A stretch of 64,000 nucleotides of DNA. Source: JBEIHX01 sp040381075 (GTDB taxonomy: Bacteria > Pseudomonadota > Alphaproteobacteria > Caulobacterales > Aquidulcibacteraceae). The stretch lies in the NCBI GenBank assembly GCA_040381075.1, contig JBEIHX010000013.1:1-64000 (forward strand), given 5' to 3'. Below, piece by piece: positions 54,103-61,729 of the stretch. The position numbers were made by a program, and so were the translations under genes. Within the stretch, counting starts at the first letter, position 1; every line of letters starts with the position of its first letter. The notes beneath the pieces are model-generated. The model saw only the letters and a list, made by a program, of their open reading frames with translations, did not search any database and was not told the DNA's origin.

Positions 54103-56574
54103 TCAGCCGGCGGTGCGGAGCGCCTCCACGACCGATGCAGGCTTGCCTGCGCGCACCGGCGCCCGCGCCGCAGCGCCGCATGGCAAATGTATTGAAACGC
54201 TGCACCCTTCGCCGCGCTTGGACGTCACCCCGACCCACCCGCCATGCGCTTCGACAAAGGCCCGCACCAGGGCGAGACCCAGACCAAGGCCGCTCGACTG
54301 GCGGTCTCCAGCCTCCAGCGCGCCGAACAGCGAGGCCTGTATGTCCGGGTCCATGCCGGGTCCACGGTCGGAGACGCTCAGGCGCATGGTTTCGCCCACC
54401 CGCTCGCCGGCGAGGGTGACCACCCCATTGGCCGGGGAAAAGCGGATCGCGTTCGACAGCAGTTGCGCGAGGGACTGGCGCAGACGTCTGGCGTCGACGC
54501 GCACCATGCCCAGGTCATCGGCCCCAATGACATCGATCCGCACGCCCGCCGATGCGGCCTCCGCGCGCGCCTGCTCGGCGGCGTCCTCCAGAAGCAGACG
54601 CGCCGGCGTTTCCTCCTGGCTCAGGTCGAGCCGGCCGGACTGCACCAGCGCCATATCCAGCGTGTTGTCGATCAGACGGTCGAGCTGGCCTGCGCCGGAC
54701 AGAATGGTGCGCACCTGCTCCTTCTGATCTGTGTTCAGCGGGCCCAGGACCTCTGCATCCAGAAGTTCAGCGTAGCCCTTCACGGTGGTGAGCGGCGTGC
54801 GCAGGTGATAGGCCACGTTCTCCACCAGACGCGCCCGCAGACGCGAGGTCGCCATGAGCGCCTCCGCCTTGCTGCGCAGCGCATCCTCGACCTGACGCTG
54901 CGCCGTGACGTCCATGAAGGCCACCAGGGTCGCCCCATCCGGCAACGGATGGGTGACATAGGTGAGGATGACGCCATCCGAGCGCGGCGGCAGCTCGCCC
55001 TGAAAGGTGGTTCTCGCCTGCGGGCTCGGATCGGCGATGCGCGCCTTGATGGATTTCCACACATCGGCGTCATGGGACAGCCGGCGCACGGCCAGCATGA
55101 CGTCCTCAAACGACGCGTCCTCACTGAGTGCGCCGTCATCCAGGCCCCACAGACGGGCGAATTCCTTGTTGCGCAGGCGCAGACGGCCGTCGCTGCCGAA
55201 GACGGCCACGGCTTCGTGCAGCCGGTCGAGCGTCGCGCCATGCACGCCGAGCAGGGACTGGTACTGCGTCTTCAGCGTCAGCATGTCAGTGATGTCGGCG
55301 AACACGAGAAGCAGGCCGCCCAGCGGATGGCGCTGGCGCGCCACGCGCAATGTGCGTCCGTTCGGGAGCGGCCAAAGGTCTTCCGGCAGATCCGCCGTCT
55401 CCTGATACAGCGACAGCTCGTGGGCCCGCCAGGCTGCGAAGTCCGGCCGCGCCGGCAGACGGCGGCGCTCGCGCAGGCGATCGAGGATCGCGCCGTGGGT
55501 CGGGCGGTCGCGCAGCCAGCTCTCCTCCAGCTGCCAAAGCCGGGAGAAGGCGCTGTTGTGGAAGATCAGACGCTTGTCCTGGCCGAAGATCGCAACGCCG
55601 TTGTCGAGATGATTGAGTGTCTCGTCGTGCGCCTTGACATGACGCTCAAGCGCAATCCGGTACTCCTCCGCCTCGGTCTCATCGAACGACACCCCGGCCA
55701 CGCCGCCGGAGATCGCGAACGCCGCCAGGCGCAACGCGCGCCGACGCCCGCCAACCACGACGTGGCGAAGATCCTCAATGAGGTCGCCGGTTTCAAGCGC
55801 GCGCTTCGACAGGTCGATCACCGATGGATCGAGCAGTGAATTCCTGTCGATCGCTGAATCAAGGTGTCTGGCCTCCACCGCCTGCAGGTAGGCGGCGTTC
55901 GCCCACTGGAGCTTGCCGCCGCCCGACAACCGCCAGACCGGCAGCGGCGCCCGCGCCGCGATGTCGTGGAAGGCGGTGGGATCGCGCGTGAGAATGTCGC
56001 GGTATTCCTCTATCCTTCCGCGCGCGCCCTGCTCTTCCATGCCCTTGATCGTGGCGTCAGTGAGCCACAGGACGGCCCGTGGGCCGGCCGTGCGTCCGTC
56101 AGCCTCCAGGAACCGGCCATGCGGCCCGTACACGGTCAGGGAGAACGGCGCCCCATCGCGGCGGAGATCGATCAGGCGACGACGCAGCGTCGTCGTCTCG
56201 CCGACTGCGTCGTGGGCTTCCAGATCGCCCAGGCCGTCCAGAATGCGCGCCGCCGCATCGGGCGTCTTTGATGCGTCCGCGAACCGGAACAGCGCTGCGA
56301 GCGCCATCGGCGATCCGTACAGCTTGGGCAGGCCCCATTCTGTTGGGTCAGCGCCAGCGTCCTCCTCCCATACCAGGATGACGCCCGGATGGGACGCAAA
56401 GACGCTTTCCATGCGCGCGACCGTCGCCTGCCAGCGACCAGCCTCAGACCGCCATTTGCGCGAGTCTTTCCGCTCGCCGTGGGTCACCCGGAGAGCCCAC
56501 AGGAGACACATCAACCCGAACGCCGCAAGGCCGCCCGCCACGAGAATGACGGCAGACGGCAGTTCCGCACTCAT
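54103..56574 (-). CDS. divL: DivL-like sensor pseudokinase (Tyr at phospho-acceptor site)
   Basis: The product has 823 residues. One N-terminal membrane segment (about 7-28), three to four PAS-like domains (about 200-560; repeated LHEAVAVFGSDGRLRLRNKEFARLWGL-type units), then HisKA and HATPase_c domains. At the position of the phospho-histidine, the H-box reads VENVAYHLRTPLTTVKG with Tyr589 in place of His (codon TAT), the hallmark of DivL. The catalytic domain keeps NAIRFSPANG, DRGPGMDP and GLGLGLALVRAFVE. In Caulobacter, DivL binds DivK and controls the CckA-ChpT-CtrA relay. CtrA-like boxes and a GANTC site lie just upstream. Confidence 0.88.
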   Translation of the reverse strand: MSAELPSAVILVAGGLAAFGLMCLLWALRVTHGERKDSRKWRSEAGRWQATVARMESVFASHPGVILVWEEDAGADPTEWGLPKLYGSPMALAALFRFADASKTPDAAARILDGLGDLEAHDAVGETTTLRRRLIDLRRDGAPFSLTVYGPHGRFLEADGRTAGPRAVLWLTDATIKGMEEQGARGRIEEYRDILTRDPTAFHDIAARAPLPVWRLSGGGKLQWANAAYLQAVEARHLDSAIDRNSLLDPSVIDLSKRALETGDLIEDLRHVVVGGRRRALRLAAFAISGGVAGVSFDETEAEEYRIALERHVKAHDETLNHLDNGVAIFGQDKRLIFHNSAFSRLWQLEESWLRDRPTHGAILDRLRERRRLPARPDFAAWRAHELSLYQETADLPEDLWPLPNGRTLRVARQRHPLGGLLLVFADITDMLTLKTQYQSLLGVHGATLDRLHEAVAVFGSDGRLRLRNKEFARLWGLDDGALSEDASFEDVMLAVRRLSHDADVWKSIKARIADPSPQARTTFQGELPPRSDGVILTYVTHPLPDGATLVAFMDVTAQRQVEDALRSKAEALMATSRLRARLVENVAYHLRTPLTTVKGYAELLDAEVLGPLNTDQKEQVRTILSGAGQLDRLIDNTLDMALVQSGRLDLSQEETPARLLLEDAAEQARAEAASAGVRIDVIGADDLGMVRVDARRLRQSLAQLLSNAIRFSPANGVVTLAGERVGETMRLSVSDRGPGMDPDIQASLFGALEAGDRQSSGLGLGLALVRAFVEAHGGWVGVTSKRGEGCSVSIHLPCGAAARAPVRAGKPASVVEALRTAG

Positions 56575-56590
56575 GAGCCCGCGCCCCCGC

Positions 56591-56595
56591 GAATC
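56591..56595. promoter_or_regulatory. GANTC (CcrM methylation) site near the divL start
   Basis: GAATC, 17 bases upstream of the divL start codon. CcrM methylates GANTC in alphaproteobacteria, and GcrA senses its state. A single site is weak evidence, but it sits next to CtrA-like boxes. Confidence 0.35.
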
Positions 56596-56606
56596 ATTTG
56601 ACAGGA

Positions 56607-56622
56607 TTAACGAAAGGTTGAC
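56607..56622 (-). promoter_or_regulatory. CtrA-like box in the divL promoter
   Basis: TTAA-CGAAAGG-TTGAC, one mismatch from the CtrA consensus TTAA-N7-TTAAC, 33 bases upstream of the divL start. Confidence 0.5.
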
Positions 56623-56700
56623 CGATTTGCGGCGGCTTGAAAACCGTCACCGCGCAATATCTCACAACCTGCATGGTGACATGCACCATATCTAGCGTCT

Positions 56701-56719
56701 TTACAAATGCGTTAACCAT
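56701..56719 (-). promoter_or_regulatory. Second CtrA-like site upstream of divL
   Basis: TTAC-AAATGCG-TTAAC (one mismatch in the first half), overlapping TTAACCAT at 56712-56719, an alternative CtrA motif described in Caulobacter. It is 127-145 bases upstream of divL and 380 bases upstream of the divergent EI24-like gene. Confidence 0.45.
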
Positions 56720-56932
56720 ATGCTGGGGCAAAGGTCTGCGGATGGCGAATCGGCTCTCGCCAGCGACAGCCAGCCCAGCCGGCGCAGGCGTCTCGCGGCG
56801 ACTGGTCCTGGTTGTTGGGCTGGCGGGGAGAGACCCGGCCCCGACAGTTCTGTATCAGGCCTCCCCCCACAGGCCTGGCGGCTCGCAAGCTGGCCTCTGG
56901 CGAAGGCCGCGCGCCTGGTGCAGGTCCTCGCT

Positions 56933-56974
56933 CAAGCCTCCCTCTTCGGGCCTCCCTGTTCGGGCCTCCCTGTT
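56933..56974. repeat. 14-bp tandem array x3
   Basis: Unit cgggcctccctgtt, two exact copies after a variant (caagcctccctctt), followed by a looser ggggacccg run. Confidence 0.85.
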
Positions 56975-57100
56975 CGGGGACCCGGTGGGGACCCGTTTCG
57001 GGAACCCGGGCCCGGTGCGTGGTCAGCCAGCCTGCAGGACAGGTGGAAACCTGGTTCCGGCAGCGGGTACACTGCGGCCCTGGCGCGGGAGGGTGCGCGA

Positions 57101-57787
57101 ATGGGACCAGTGCTGTCGTGTCTTGCCGCAGGCGCGAAGGACGTCTTCTCGCCGACCCTGCGCGGTCTCGCCCTGCTGTGCGTCCTTCTGGCAGGCGTCC
57201 TGCTGGCGGCTCTCGTATGGGCCGCCCTGACCGCCCTCGGTCCGCGCATCGAGCTTCCCTGGTCATGGGCCGCCACTGGACTTGAATGGCTGGCCGGGGT
57301 CGCGGTCGTCCTGCTTGCGCTGGTCCTGCTTCCCCCGGCGGGCATGCTGATCGCGGGCCTGCTGCTCGACGCAGCCGCCCATCGGGTCGAGACGCGGGCC
57401 TTTCCGGATGATCCTCCGGGGCGCAATCTCGCGCCGCAGGAGGGGCTCGCCGCCGGTCTGCGCATCGCCAGTCTGGCCCTGGCGCTGAACGTGCTGGCGA
57501 TCCCGCTGCTGTTCATTCCCGTGGTGAACGTGATCGCATACCTGGCGCTCAACGCCTTCCTCGCCGGGCGGGAGTATTTCAGCCTTGCCTCACTGCGGTT
57601 CCGCAGCTGGCGGGAAGGCCGGGCCCTGCGTCGGCGGCACTGGGGGCGGATCTTCCTGGCCGGCCTGGGGGTTGCGGTGTGGATGTCAGTCCCCATGCTC
57701 AACCTGACCACGCCGCTGTTCGCAATCGCCGTCATGACGCGCCTGCACAAGCGCGTCAGCGCGCCGGCGTCTCCTCCCACGCCCTGA
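57101..57787 (+). CDS. EI24 domain-containing membrane protein (CysZ-like)
   Basis: About 228 residues with four to five membrane segments. Pattern of the EI24/CysZ family: FSPTLRGLALLCVLLAGVLLAALVWAAL, LLPPAGMLIAGLLLDAAAHRVETRAFPD, ASLALALNVLAIPLLFIPVVNVIAYLALNAFLAGREYFSLASLRF and a C-terminal segment. In other bacteria CysZ imports sulfate; this alphaproteobacterial branch has no proven role. ATG 57101 has GGGAGGG upstream. The last 32 bases overlap the convergent dcd gene. Confidence 0.85.
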   Translation: MGPVLSCLAAGAKDVFSPTLRGLALLCVLLAGVLLAALVWAALTALGPRIELPWSWAATGLEWLAGVAVVLLALVLLPPAGMLIAGLLLDAAAHRVETRAFPDDPPGRNLAPQEGLAAGLRIASLALALNVLAIPLLFIPVVNVIAYLALNAFLAGREYFSLASLRFRSWREGRALRRRHWGRIFLAGLGVAVWMSVPMLNLTTPLFAIAVMTRLHKRVSAPASPPTP

Positions 57788-58775
57788 AGTGCTTCGACAG
57801 CTTGAGGCCCTGGCCCTGATAATGCGAGTGGCTGCGGCCGTATGGCGTGCGCGGAGCGCTCGCCATGGGCTCAAACACCAGCCTGCCGACCGGTTGGCCA
57901 TGCTCAAGGACGAACGGCACATCGCGCGAGCGCACTTCGAGGACTGCGCGCCCCTGCGATCCGTCCACGCCGAAACCCGGATCGAAAAAGCCAGCGTAGT
58001 GCGCCCGGAATTCGCCAAGCTCCGGCATGATCGGGGCCATCTCCGCAGCCTCCATGAGCGGGATCACCACGGTCTCGTTTGAGGCCAGGATGTAAAACTC
58101 TCCCGGATCCAGGATCAGCTTGCCGCGTCGCGCCGACAGGGGCTCCCAGTAGTCGGCCGGATCATGGCTGCCTACGCCGGCGACATCCACTGCGCGCGAA
58201 TGACGCTTGGCGCGGAAGCCTGCAGGACCGCGTCGCGCCAGATCGACGGTGAAGGTCATTTCCCGCGTGGCGACTGGCGCGCCGCGCCTCAGCCGCACTT
58301 GGGCCAGCCGGTCGCCGGTGCGCACCAGGATGGAGAAGGTTCGCGGGCTTATTTCCAGATAAAGAGGTCCGCGGTAGCCGCGCGGCGCCAGATCGAAACG
58401 GCTCGCCCGGTCGGCCAGCACCCGTGTGAAGACGTCGATCCGGCCTGTGGAGCTCTTGGGATTGGCCGCCCCCTCGATGTCGTCGGGCAGGGCGAGGCTT
58501 TCCAGGAGCGGCGCCAGATACACGCAGCCGGTCTCCAGCACCGCACCCGCGCGCAGGTCGATCGTGTGCATCAGCAGATCGCGGTCGAGGCGCTCCGCAA
58601 CTGTGGCGCCTGCGCCCGGCAGGAAACTTGCGCGAAGCCGATGCGCCACGGGGCCCAGACGCAGATCGAGGCTCGCGGGCTGGATCTGGTCAGCCAGAAG
58701 GGCCGTCGGCGCAGCGATTGCGCCAGCCGCCAGAAGGGTCTCGATCTCATGATCCGGCAAAACGCCCTGGCGCAT
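57756..58775 (-). CDS. dcd: Two-domain 2'-deoxycytidine 5'-triphosphate deaminase
   Basis: The product has 339 residues, twice the length of single-domain Dcd. The first dUTPase/Dcd fold has IQPASLDLRLG, SLALPDDIEGAANPKSSTGRIDVFTRVL and a second fold begins near GKLILDPGEFYILASNETVVIPLMEAAEMAPIM, ending HAGFFDPGFG-type (YAGFFDPGFGVDGSQGRAVLEVRS). It deaminates dCTP to dUTP for thymidylate synthesis. The duplicated form is typical of alphaproteobacteria. GTG 58778 immediately precedes the ATG used here. Convergent 32-base overlap with the EI24-like gene. Confidence 0.93.
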   Translation of the reverse strand: MRQGVLPDHEIETLLAAGAIAAPTALLADQIQPASLDLRLGPVAHRLRASFLPGAGATVAERLDRDLLMHTIDLRAGAVLETGCVYLAPLLESLALPDDIEGAANPKSSTGRIDVFTRVLADRASRFDLAPRGYRGPLYLEISPRTFSILVRTGDRLAQVRLRRGAPVATREMTFTVDLARRGPAGFRAKRHSRAVDVAGVGSHDPADYWEPLSARRGKLILDPGEFYILASNETVVIPLMEAAEMAPIMPELGEFRAHYAGFFDPGFGVDGSQGRAVLEVRSRDVPFVLEHGQPVGRLVFEPMASAPRTPYGRSHSHYQGQGLKLSKHFRAWEETPAR

Positions 58776-58838
58776 CACAGCCCCCGACCTGCGCGGGGGT
58801 ATGACCCTCTTTGGACCTGAAGGAAAGGGCGTCGCGCG

Positions 58839-59267
58839 TCAGTCCGGCGCAGCGTCAGCCTTGCGCTCCGGCCTCGCGACCAAGCTCAGGGATTTCACGA
58901 AGCAGCGCTCATGGCCCACAAGAACCGATGAAAACCGGTCAAAGGTCCCGCGCGCATCAACCACGAAGGAGATCTCCTCGGCGAACCGCAGGCCAATGCA
59001 CCGATTGAGGAACTCCGCACGGTAGGTCTTGCCCCCGACCGTCTCGATCAGCAGAGCGCCGTCCTTCTGGGGTGCGAAATTGCGGATCTGGCCGAGCGAC
59101 GCAAATGGGATCTCGGCGGCGCGCGCGGGCGTCGCGGCGACGGTTTGGGCGGCGCCGGCGACCGCTGCGTCCGGCGGAACGCCAGCCGCGCCAGCCGAGA
59201 CGGCGGGGGCGCCAAGGGCAAGGCCGATCGCGAGCAGGGCGGGAGCGAGCGCAGAGGTGTGAGCCAT
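58839..59267 (-). CDS. DUF6491 family exported protein
   Basis: About 142 residues with a signal peptide (MAHTSALAPALLAIGLALGAPAVSAGAAG). The mature domain reads IPFASLGQIRNFAPQKDGALLIETVGGKTYRAEFLNRCIGLRFAEEISFVVDARGTFDRFSSVLVGHERCFVKSLSLV, a small beta-sheet protein with two cysteines that could form a disulfide. The pattern fits DUF6491, common in Caulobacterales and gammaproteobacteria and of unknown function. ATG 59267 has GGTGGG upstream; the frame opens 12 codons earlier. It follows dcd after 63 bases on the same strand. Confidence 0.75.
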   Translation of the reverse strand: MAHTSALAPALLAIGLALGAPAVSAGAAGVPPDAAVAGAAQTVAATPARAAEIPFASLGQIRNFAPQKDGALLIETVGGKTYRAEFLNRCIGLRFAEEISFVVDARGTFDRFSSVLVGHERCFVKSLSLVARPERKADAAPD

Positions 59268-59305
59268 GTTCCCACCATGAGACCGGATGCTGCAGCGCGC
59301 CAATC

Positions 59306-59361
59306 AAACCCCTGTGAGCAAACCCCTGTGAGCGAACCCCTGTGGGCAAACCCCTGTGGGA
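59306..59361. repeat. 14-bp tandem array x4
   Basis: Unit aaacccctgtgagc, two exact copies, then gaacccctgtgggc and aaacccctgtggga, 39 bases upstream of the DUF6491 start. Confidence 0.92.
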
Positions 59362-59513
59362 TTCGGATCACCAGCCCCGCCCCGGGCCGGCGTGCGGTGT
59401 TCGACGCCCACGGGTCCCTCCACCCGTTCGGGCCTCCAGGCGTCAGCGGGGCGGTCCGGTCGCTCCTGGATGCCATGCGACCGCATCTGGCTGCGCGCCC
59501 CTCGGCCAGGCGC

Positions 59514-59543
59514 CCAGTCGCCGGGTTTCCAGTCGCCTGGTTC
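59514..59543. repeat. 15-bp tandem repeat x2
   Basis: Unit ccagtcgcc(g/t)ggtt(t/c), two copies. Confidence 0.75.
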
Positions 59544-59579
59544 CCAGGGGCCGTGCGCCCAGGAGGGGGGCCCAGCAGC

Positions 59580-59624
59580 GGGGCGTCCAGGGGCGGGGCG
59601 TCCAGGGGCGGGACGTCCAGGGGC
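59580..59624. repeat. 15-bp tandem array x3
   Basis: Unit ggggcgtccaggggc, two exact copies and one with an A in place of C, then a diverged fourth. Confidence 0.9.
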
Positions 59625-59660
59625 AAGACGTCAGGTCTCGCCATGAGGCGCACACAAGAA

Positions 59661-59684
59661 CGCCCCGGGGCTGGGCCCGGGGCG
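59661..59684 (-). terminator. Intrinsic terminator of the MarR-H1 gene
   Basis: CGCCCCGGG pairs with CCCGGGGCG across a 6-base loop; on the minus strand TTCTTGT follows the stem. It lies 30 bases after the stop codon at 59714. Confidence 0.75.
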
Positions 59685-59713
59685 CTCGCGTCGGGAAACG
59701 CTGTGCGTGCGTG

Positions 59714-60286
59714 TTACTTCTTGGCCTTGCGCCCAGGCTTGGCCTTCGCGGCGGCCTTTTTCGGCGCAGCCTTCGCCTTGGCGGCGGGCTTGGCCTTGGC
59801 AGGCGCCTTCTTAGCGGCCGGTTTGGCCTTCGGGGCGGCGGGGGCCGCGGCTTCCGCGGCGGCTGCGAGAGCGCCGAGCACGTCCATGAACGCAGAGCGC
59901 TTGGAGGCCGGAATGGCGTCCATCACCGCGGCATCCGCCCGGGCCACCTTGCCGGCGACTGCGGAGAGCGCGGACTTGCCCTTGGCGGCGAGTTTCACGG
60001 AATTGGCGCGCGCGTCGGTCGCCGATTTGGTGCGCGAGACGAGGCCCTTCGCCTCCATGCGCGCCACCATGTCGGCAAGGGTGGAACGGTCAATGCCCGT
60101 CAGGTTCACAAGGTCGGTCTGCGTGCGCGATTCCTTGTCGTCGAGGGCGCGCAGCACCGCAACCTGACGCAGCGTCAAGGCGTCCGACATGCCTTCGGTG
60201 AGTTGCGTGTAGCGCTCAGCGGCGAATTGCTGGGCGCGGTGCAGAAGGTGACTTACCGAATCGGAAAGTCCGGAATTCTTTGCCAT
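59714..60286 (-). CDS. MarR-type regulator with histone H1-like C-terminal tail
   Basis: The product has 190 residues. Residues 1-140 form a MarR winged helix (LTLRQVAVLRALDDKESRTQTDLVNLTGIDRSTLADMVARMEAKGLVSRTKSATDARANSVKLAAKGKSAL). Residues 151-190 are a Lys/Ala/Pro-rich tail (APKAKPAAKKAPAKAKPAAK...GRKAKK) of the H1/AlgP type, as in the histone-like protein at 47144. MarR proteins bind palindromic operators and respond to ligands; the tail should add strong non-specific DNA binding. A consensus-like -10 and a TTGC-GCAA palindrome lie upstream, suggesting autoregulation. Confidence 0.88.
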   Translation of the reverse strand: MAKNSGLSDSVSHLLHRAQQFAAERYTQLTEGMSDALTLRQVAVLRALDDKESRTQTDLVNLTGIDRSTLADMVARMEAKGLVSRTKSATDARANSVKLAAKGKSALSAVAGKVARADAAVMDAIPASKRSAFMDVLGALAAAAEAAAPAAPKAKPAAKKAPAKAKPAAKAKAAPKKAAAKAKPGRKAKK

Positions 60287-60325
60287 GGGGAAACCTCGTG
60301 GATGGCGGTTGGTACTGGAGATGGG

Positions 60326-60351
60326 ATTATATTAGCATGGTTGCCGAGCAA
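60326..60351 (-). promoter_or_regulatory. Candidate promoter and operator of the MarR-H1 gene
   Basis: On the minus strand a perfect TATAAT (60326-60331) lies about 40 bases before the start codon. TTGC-CGA-GCAA (60341-60351) covers the spacer/-35 area; it is a short palindrome of the kind MarR proteins bind. The -35 box is poor. Confidence 0.35.
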
Positions 60352-60484
60352 TTAAACGCTCCGCATCGACGAATTTCAGTGGCCTGACATGCAGTGACAG
60401 GGGAAAATATCCCTGCTGGCCGCCGAACGCCGGGCCGTATACGGCCTGACGCGAGGCTAAACCCTAAAAAAGGCGAACGAATTC

Positions 60485-61036
60485 ATGGCGCAAGATCCGC
60501 AACAGCCAACCAGGGCGTCCTTTACCACCCGGATCCCCGAAGGCGAGGATAGACCAAGATCGGTGTGCGACGCCTGTGGATACATTGCCTATGTGAACCC
60601 GAAGATCGTAGTCGGATCGATCGCCGTCTGGGAGGACAGATATCTGATCTGCCGAAGGTCCATTCATCCGCGTAAGGGCTTCTGGACGCTGCCCGCGGGT
60701 TTCATGGAGGAGGGCGAGACCGTCGAGGAGGCCGCCTGTCGCGAGGCGCGGGAGGAGGCCTGCGCAGACATTGTGGTGGAGCGGCTGCTCGCCGTGTACT
60801 CGATCCCGCGGATCAGCCAGGTTCAGCTTATGTTCCGCGCACGACTCAACTCGCCGGACGTTCGTCCAGGCCCGGAAAGCGCAGAGGTGGCCCTGGTGCG
60901 CTGGGATGAGCTGCCCTGGCGGGACATGGCGTTCCCATCCGTACACTGGGCGTTAAATCACTATGACGCGGTGCGGGGACGCAGCGACTTTGCGCCGTTC
61001 GCCAACCCGCCCGGGTCCGACCACATGGTGCGTTAG
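60485..61036 (+). CDS. NUDIX hydrolase (NudC-like subgroup with zinc ribbon)
   Basis: The product has 183 residues. A short N-terminal zinc-binding element is Cys28-x2-Cys31 (SVCDACGYIAYVNPKIVVG), followed by the Nudix fold with its box from Gly72: the Gx5Ex7REUxEExGU pattern fits with GFMEEGE then REAREEAC. This subgroup of ADP-ribose/NADH pyrophosphatase-like enzymes cleaves nucleoside diphosphates linked to other groups; the substrate is unknown. Only one of the two Cys pairs of NudC is present. Start ATG 60485 has AAAAAAGGCG upstream. It is divergent from the MarR-H1 gene. Confidence 0.9.
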   Translation: MAQDPQQPTRASFTTRIPEGEDRPRSVCDACGYIAYVNPKIVVGSIAVWEDRYLICRRSIHPRKGFWTLPAGFMEEGETVEEAACREAREEACADIVVERLLAVYSIPRISQVQLMFRARLNSPDVRPGPESAEVALVRWDELPWRDMAFPSVHWALNHYDAVRGRSDFAPFANPPGSDHMVR

Positions 61037-61729
61037 CTTGCGCGGCTGCAACACCGCATCGACAGTCCGGCGCAAGCCCTTCTGAGGCAGGCGCGAAGGC
61101 TTTCGGCCGCTTCTTTGGAAGCGGGTGCGACCGTGGGTACATGGCCAGGCCGGATCACGAAGGTTCGATCAGGCGGCGCTTCGCCCACGGTGTCAGAAGC
61201 GGTTCATATCACTTCATGTCGCCTGGCGTCGGTTTTGCGCATCACGTGGCGCGCTGCTGCGTGAGCGCGCCTCGACGCCGGTCTTGGGGATGATGTCGCC
61301 TCATGCGCCGTCGTGGGGCTGGCCAGACGCTGGCCTGGTCACGACAGGCAGGGCATCGATGACAGCGTGGGTTCTGATGGTCAATCCGCCGCACGCGCCT
61401 GCTGGCGCCATGGGCCTTGGAGGCGGCTTCGCGCCCGGGGGAGTGTTCCCCGGGAACGGCTGAGTGCGCGATCACGCACAGTCGCACGTCGCATGGCTGC
61501 CCGGCGGCGCCATGCGCCAATCTCGCCGGCGCGGGGGCCTCGCCACGCGTGCGACTGGGAACGCCTCGGGCTCGCTTTGGGAGCGCGTGACACGCAGGGA
61601 CAGGCGCCTGGACGGGGCTTGGCGATCGTCCGGAGGAGTTTGACGCTGCGCGGCGAGCCTGCTGTGGATCTGCGTCAGTTTGGCGATGTGTCGCCCAGGT
61701 GCGCCTCGACCATCGCAGTGGGACGCCTG
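61037..61729. other. 693-base gap with a decayed IS5-type transposase remnant
   Basis: The largest gap in the window, between the NUDIX gene and folP. Apart from the transposase remnant (61190-61430) no gene is supported; ORFs on both strands here are broken pieces of that element or noise. Confidence 0.6.
61190..61430 (-). mobile_element. Degenerate IS5-family transposase fragment
   Basis: On the minus strand the translation reads KAHGASR, then after a frame shift GGLTIRTHAVIDAL (61349-61390), VVTRPASGQPHDGA and a stop (61301), then RRQAT-x-SDMNRF (about 61196-61240) in yet another frame. These match the conserved order GRSRGGLTTKIHAVVDALG, GQxHD and RRxATRYDKxxRNF of IS5-family DDE transposases. 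It has stops and frame changes and no intact end is visible: an old remnant. Confidence 0.55.

Larger units (their letters stand above)
56575..57100. other. 526-base divergent gap between divL and the EI24-like gene
   Basis: The 150 bases next to divL are AT-richer than the surroundings and hold the CtrA-like and GANTC sites; the half next to the EI24-like gene holds a tandem array. I see no gene. Confidence 0.65.
59268..59713. other. 446-base gap with three tandem arrays, no gene seen
   Basis: Between DUF6491 and the MarR-type gene. It holds the arrays at 59306, 59514 and 59580 plus a terminator at 59661, and no supported gene. It is the most repeat-dense gap of the window. Confidence 0.65.
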
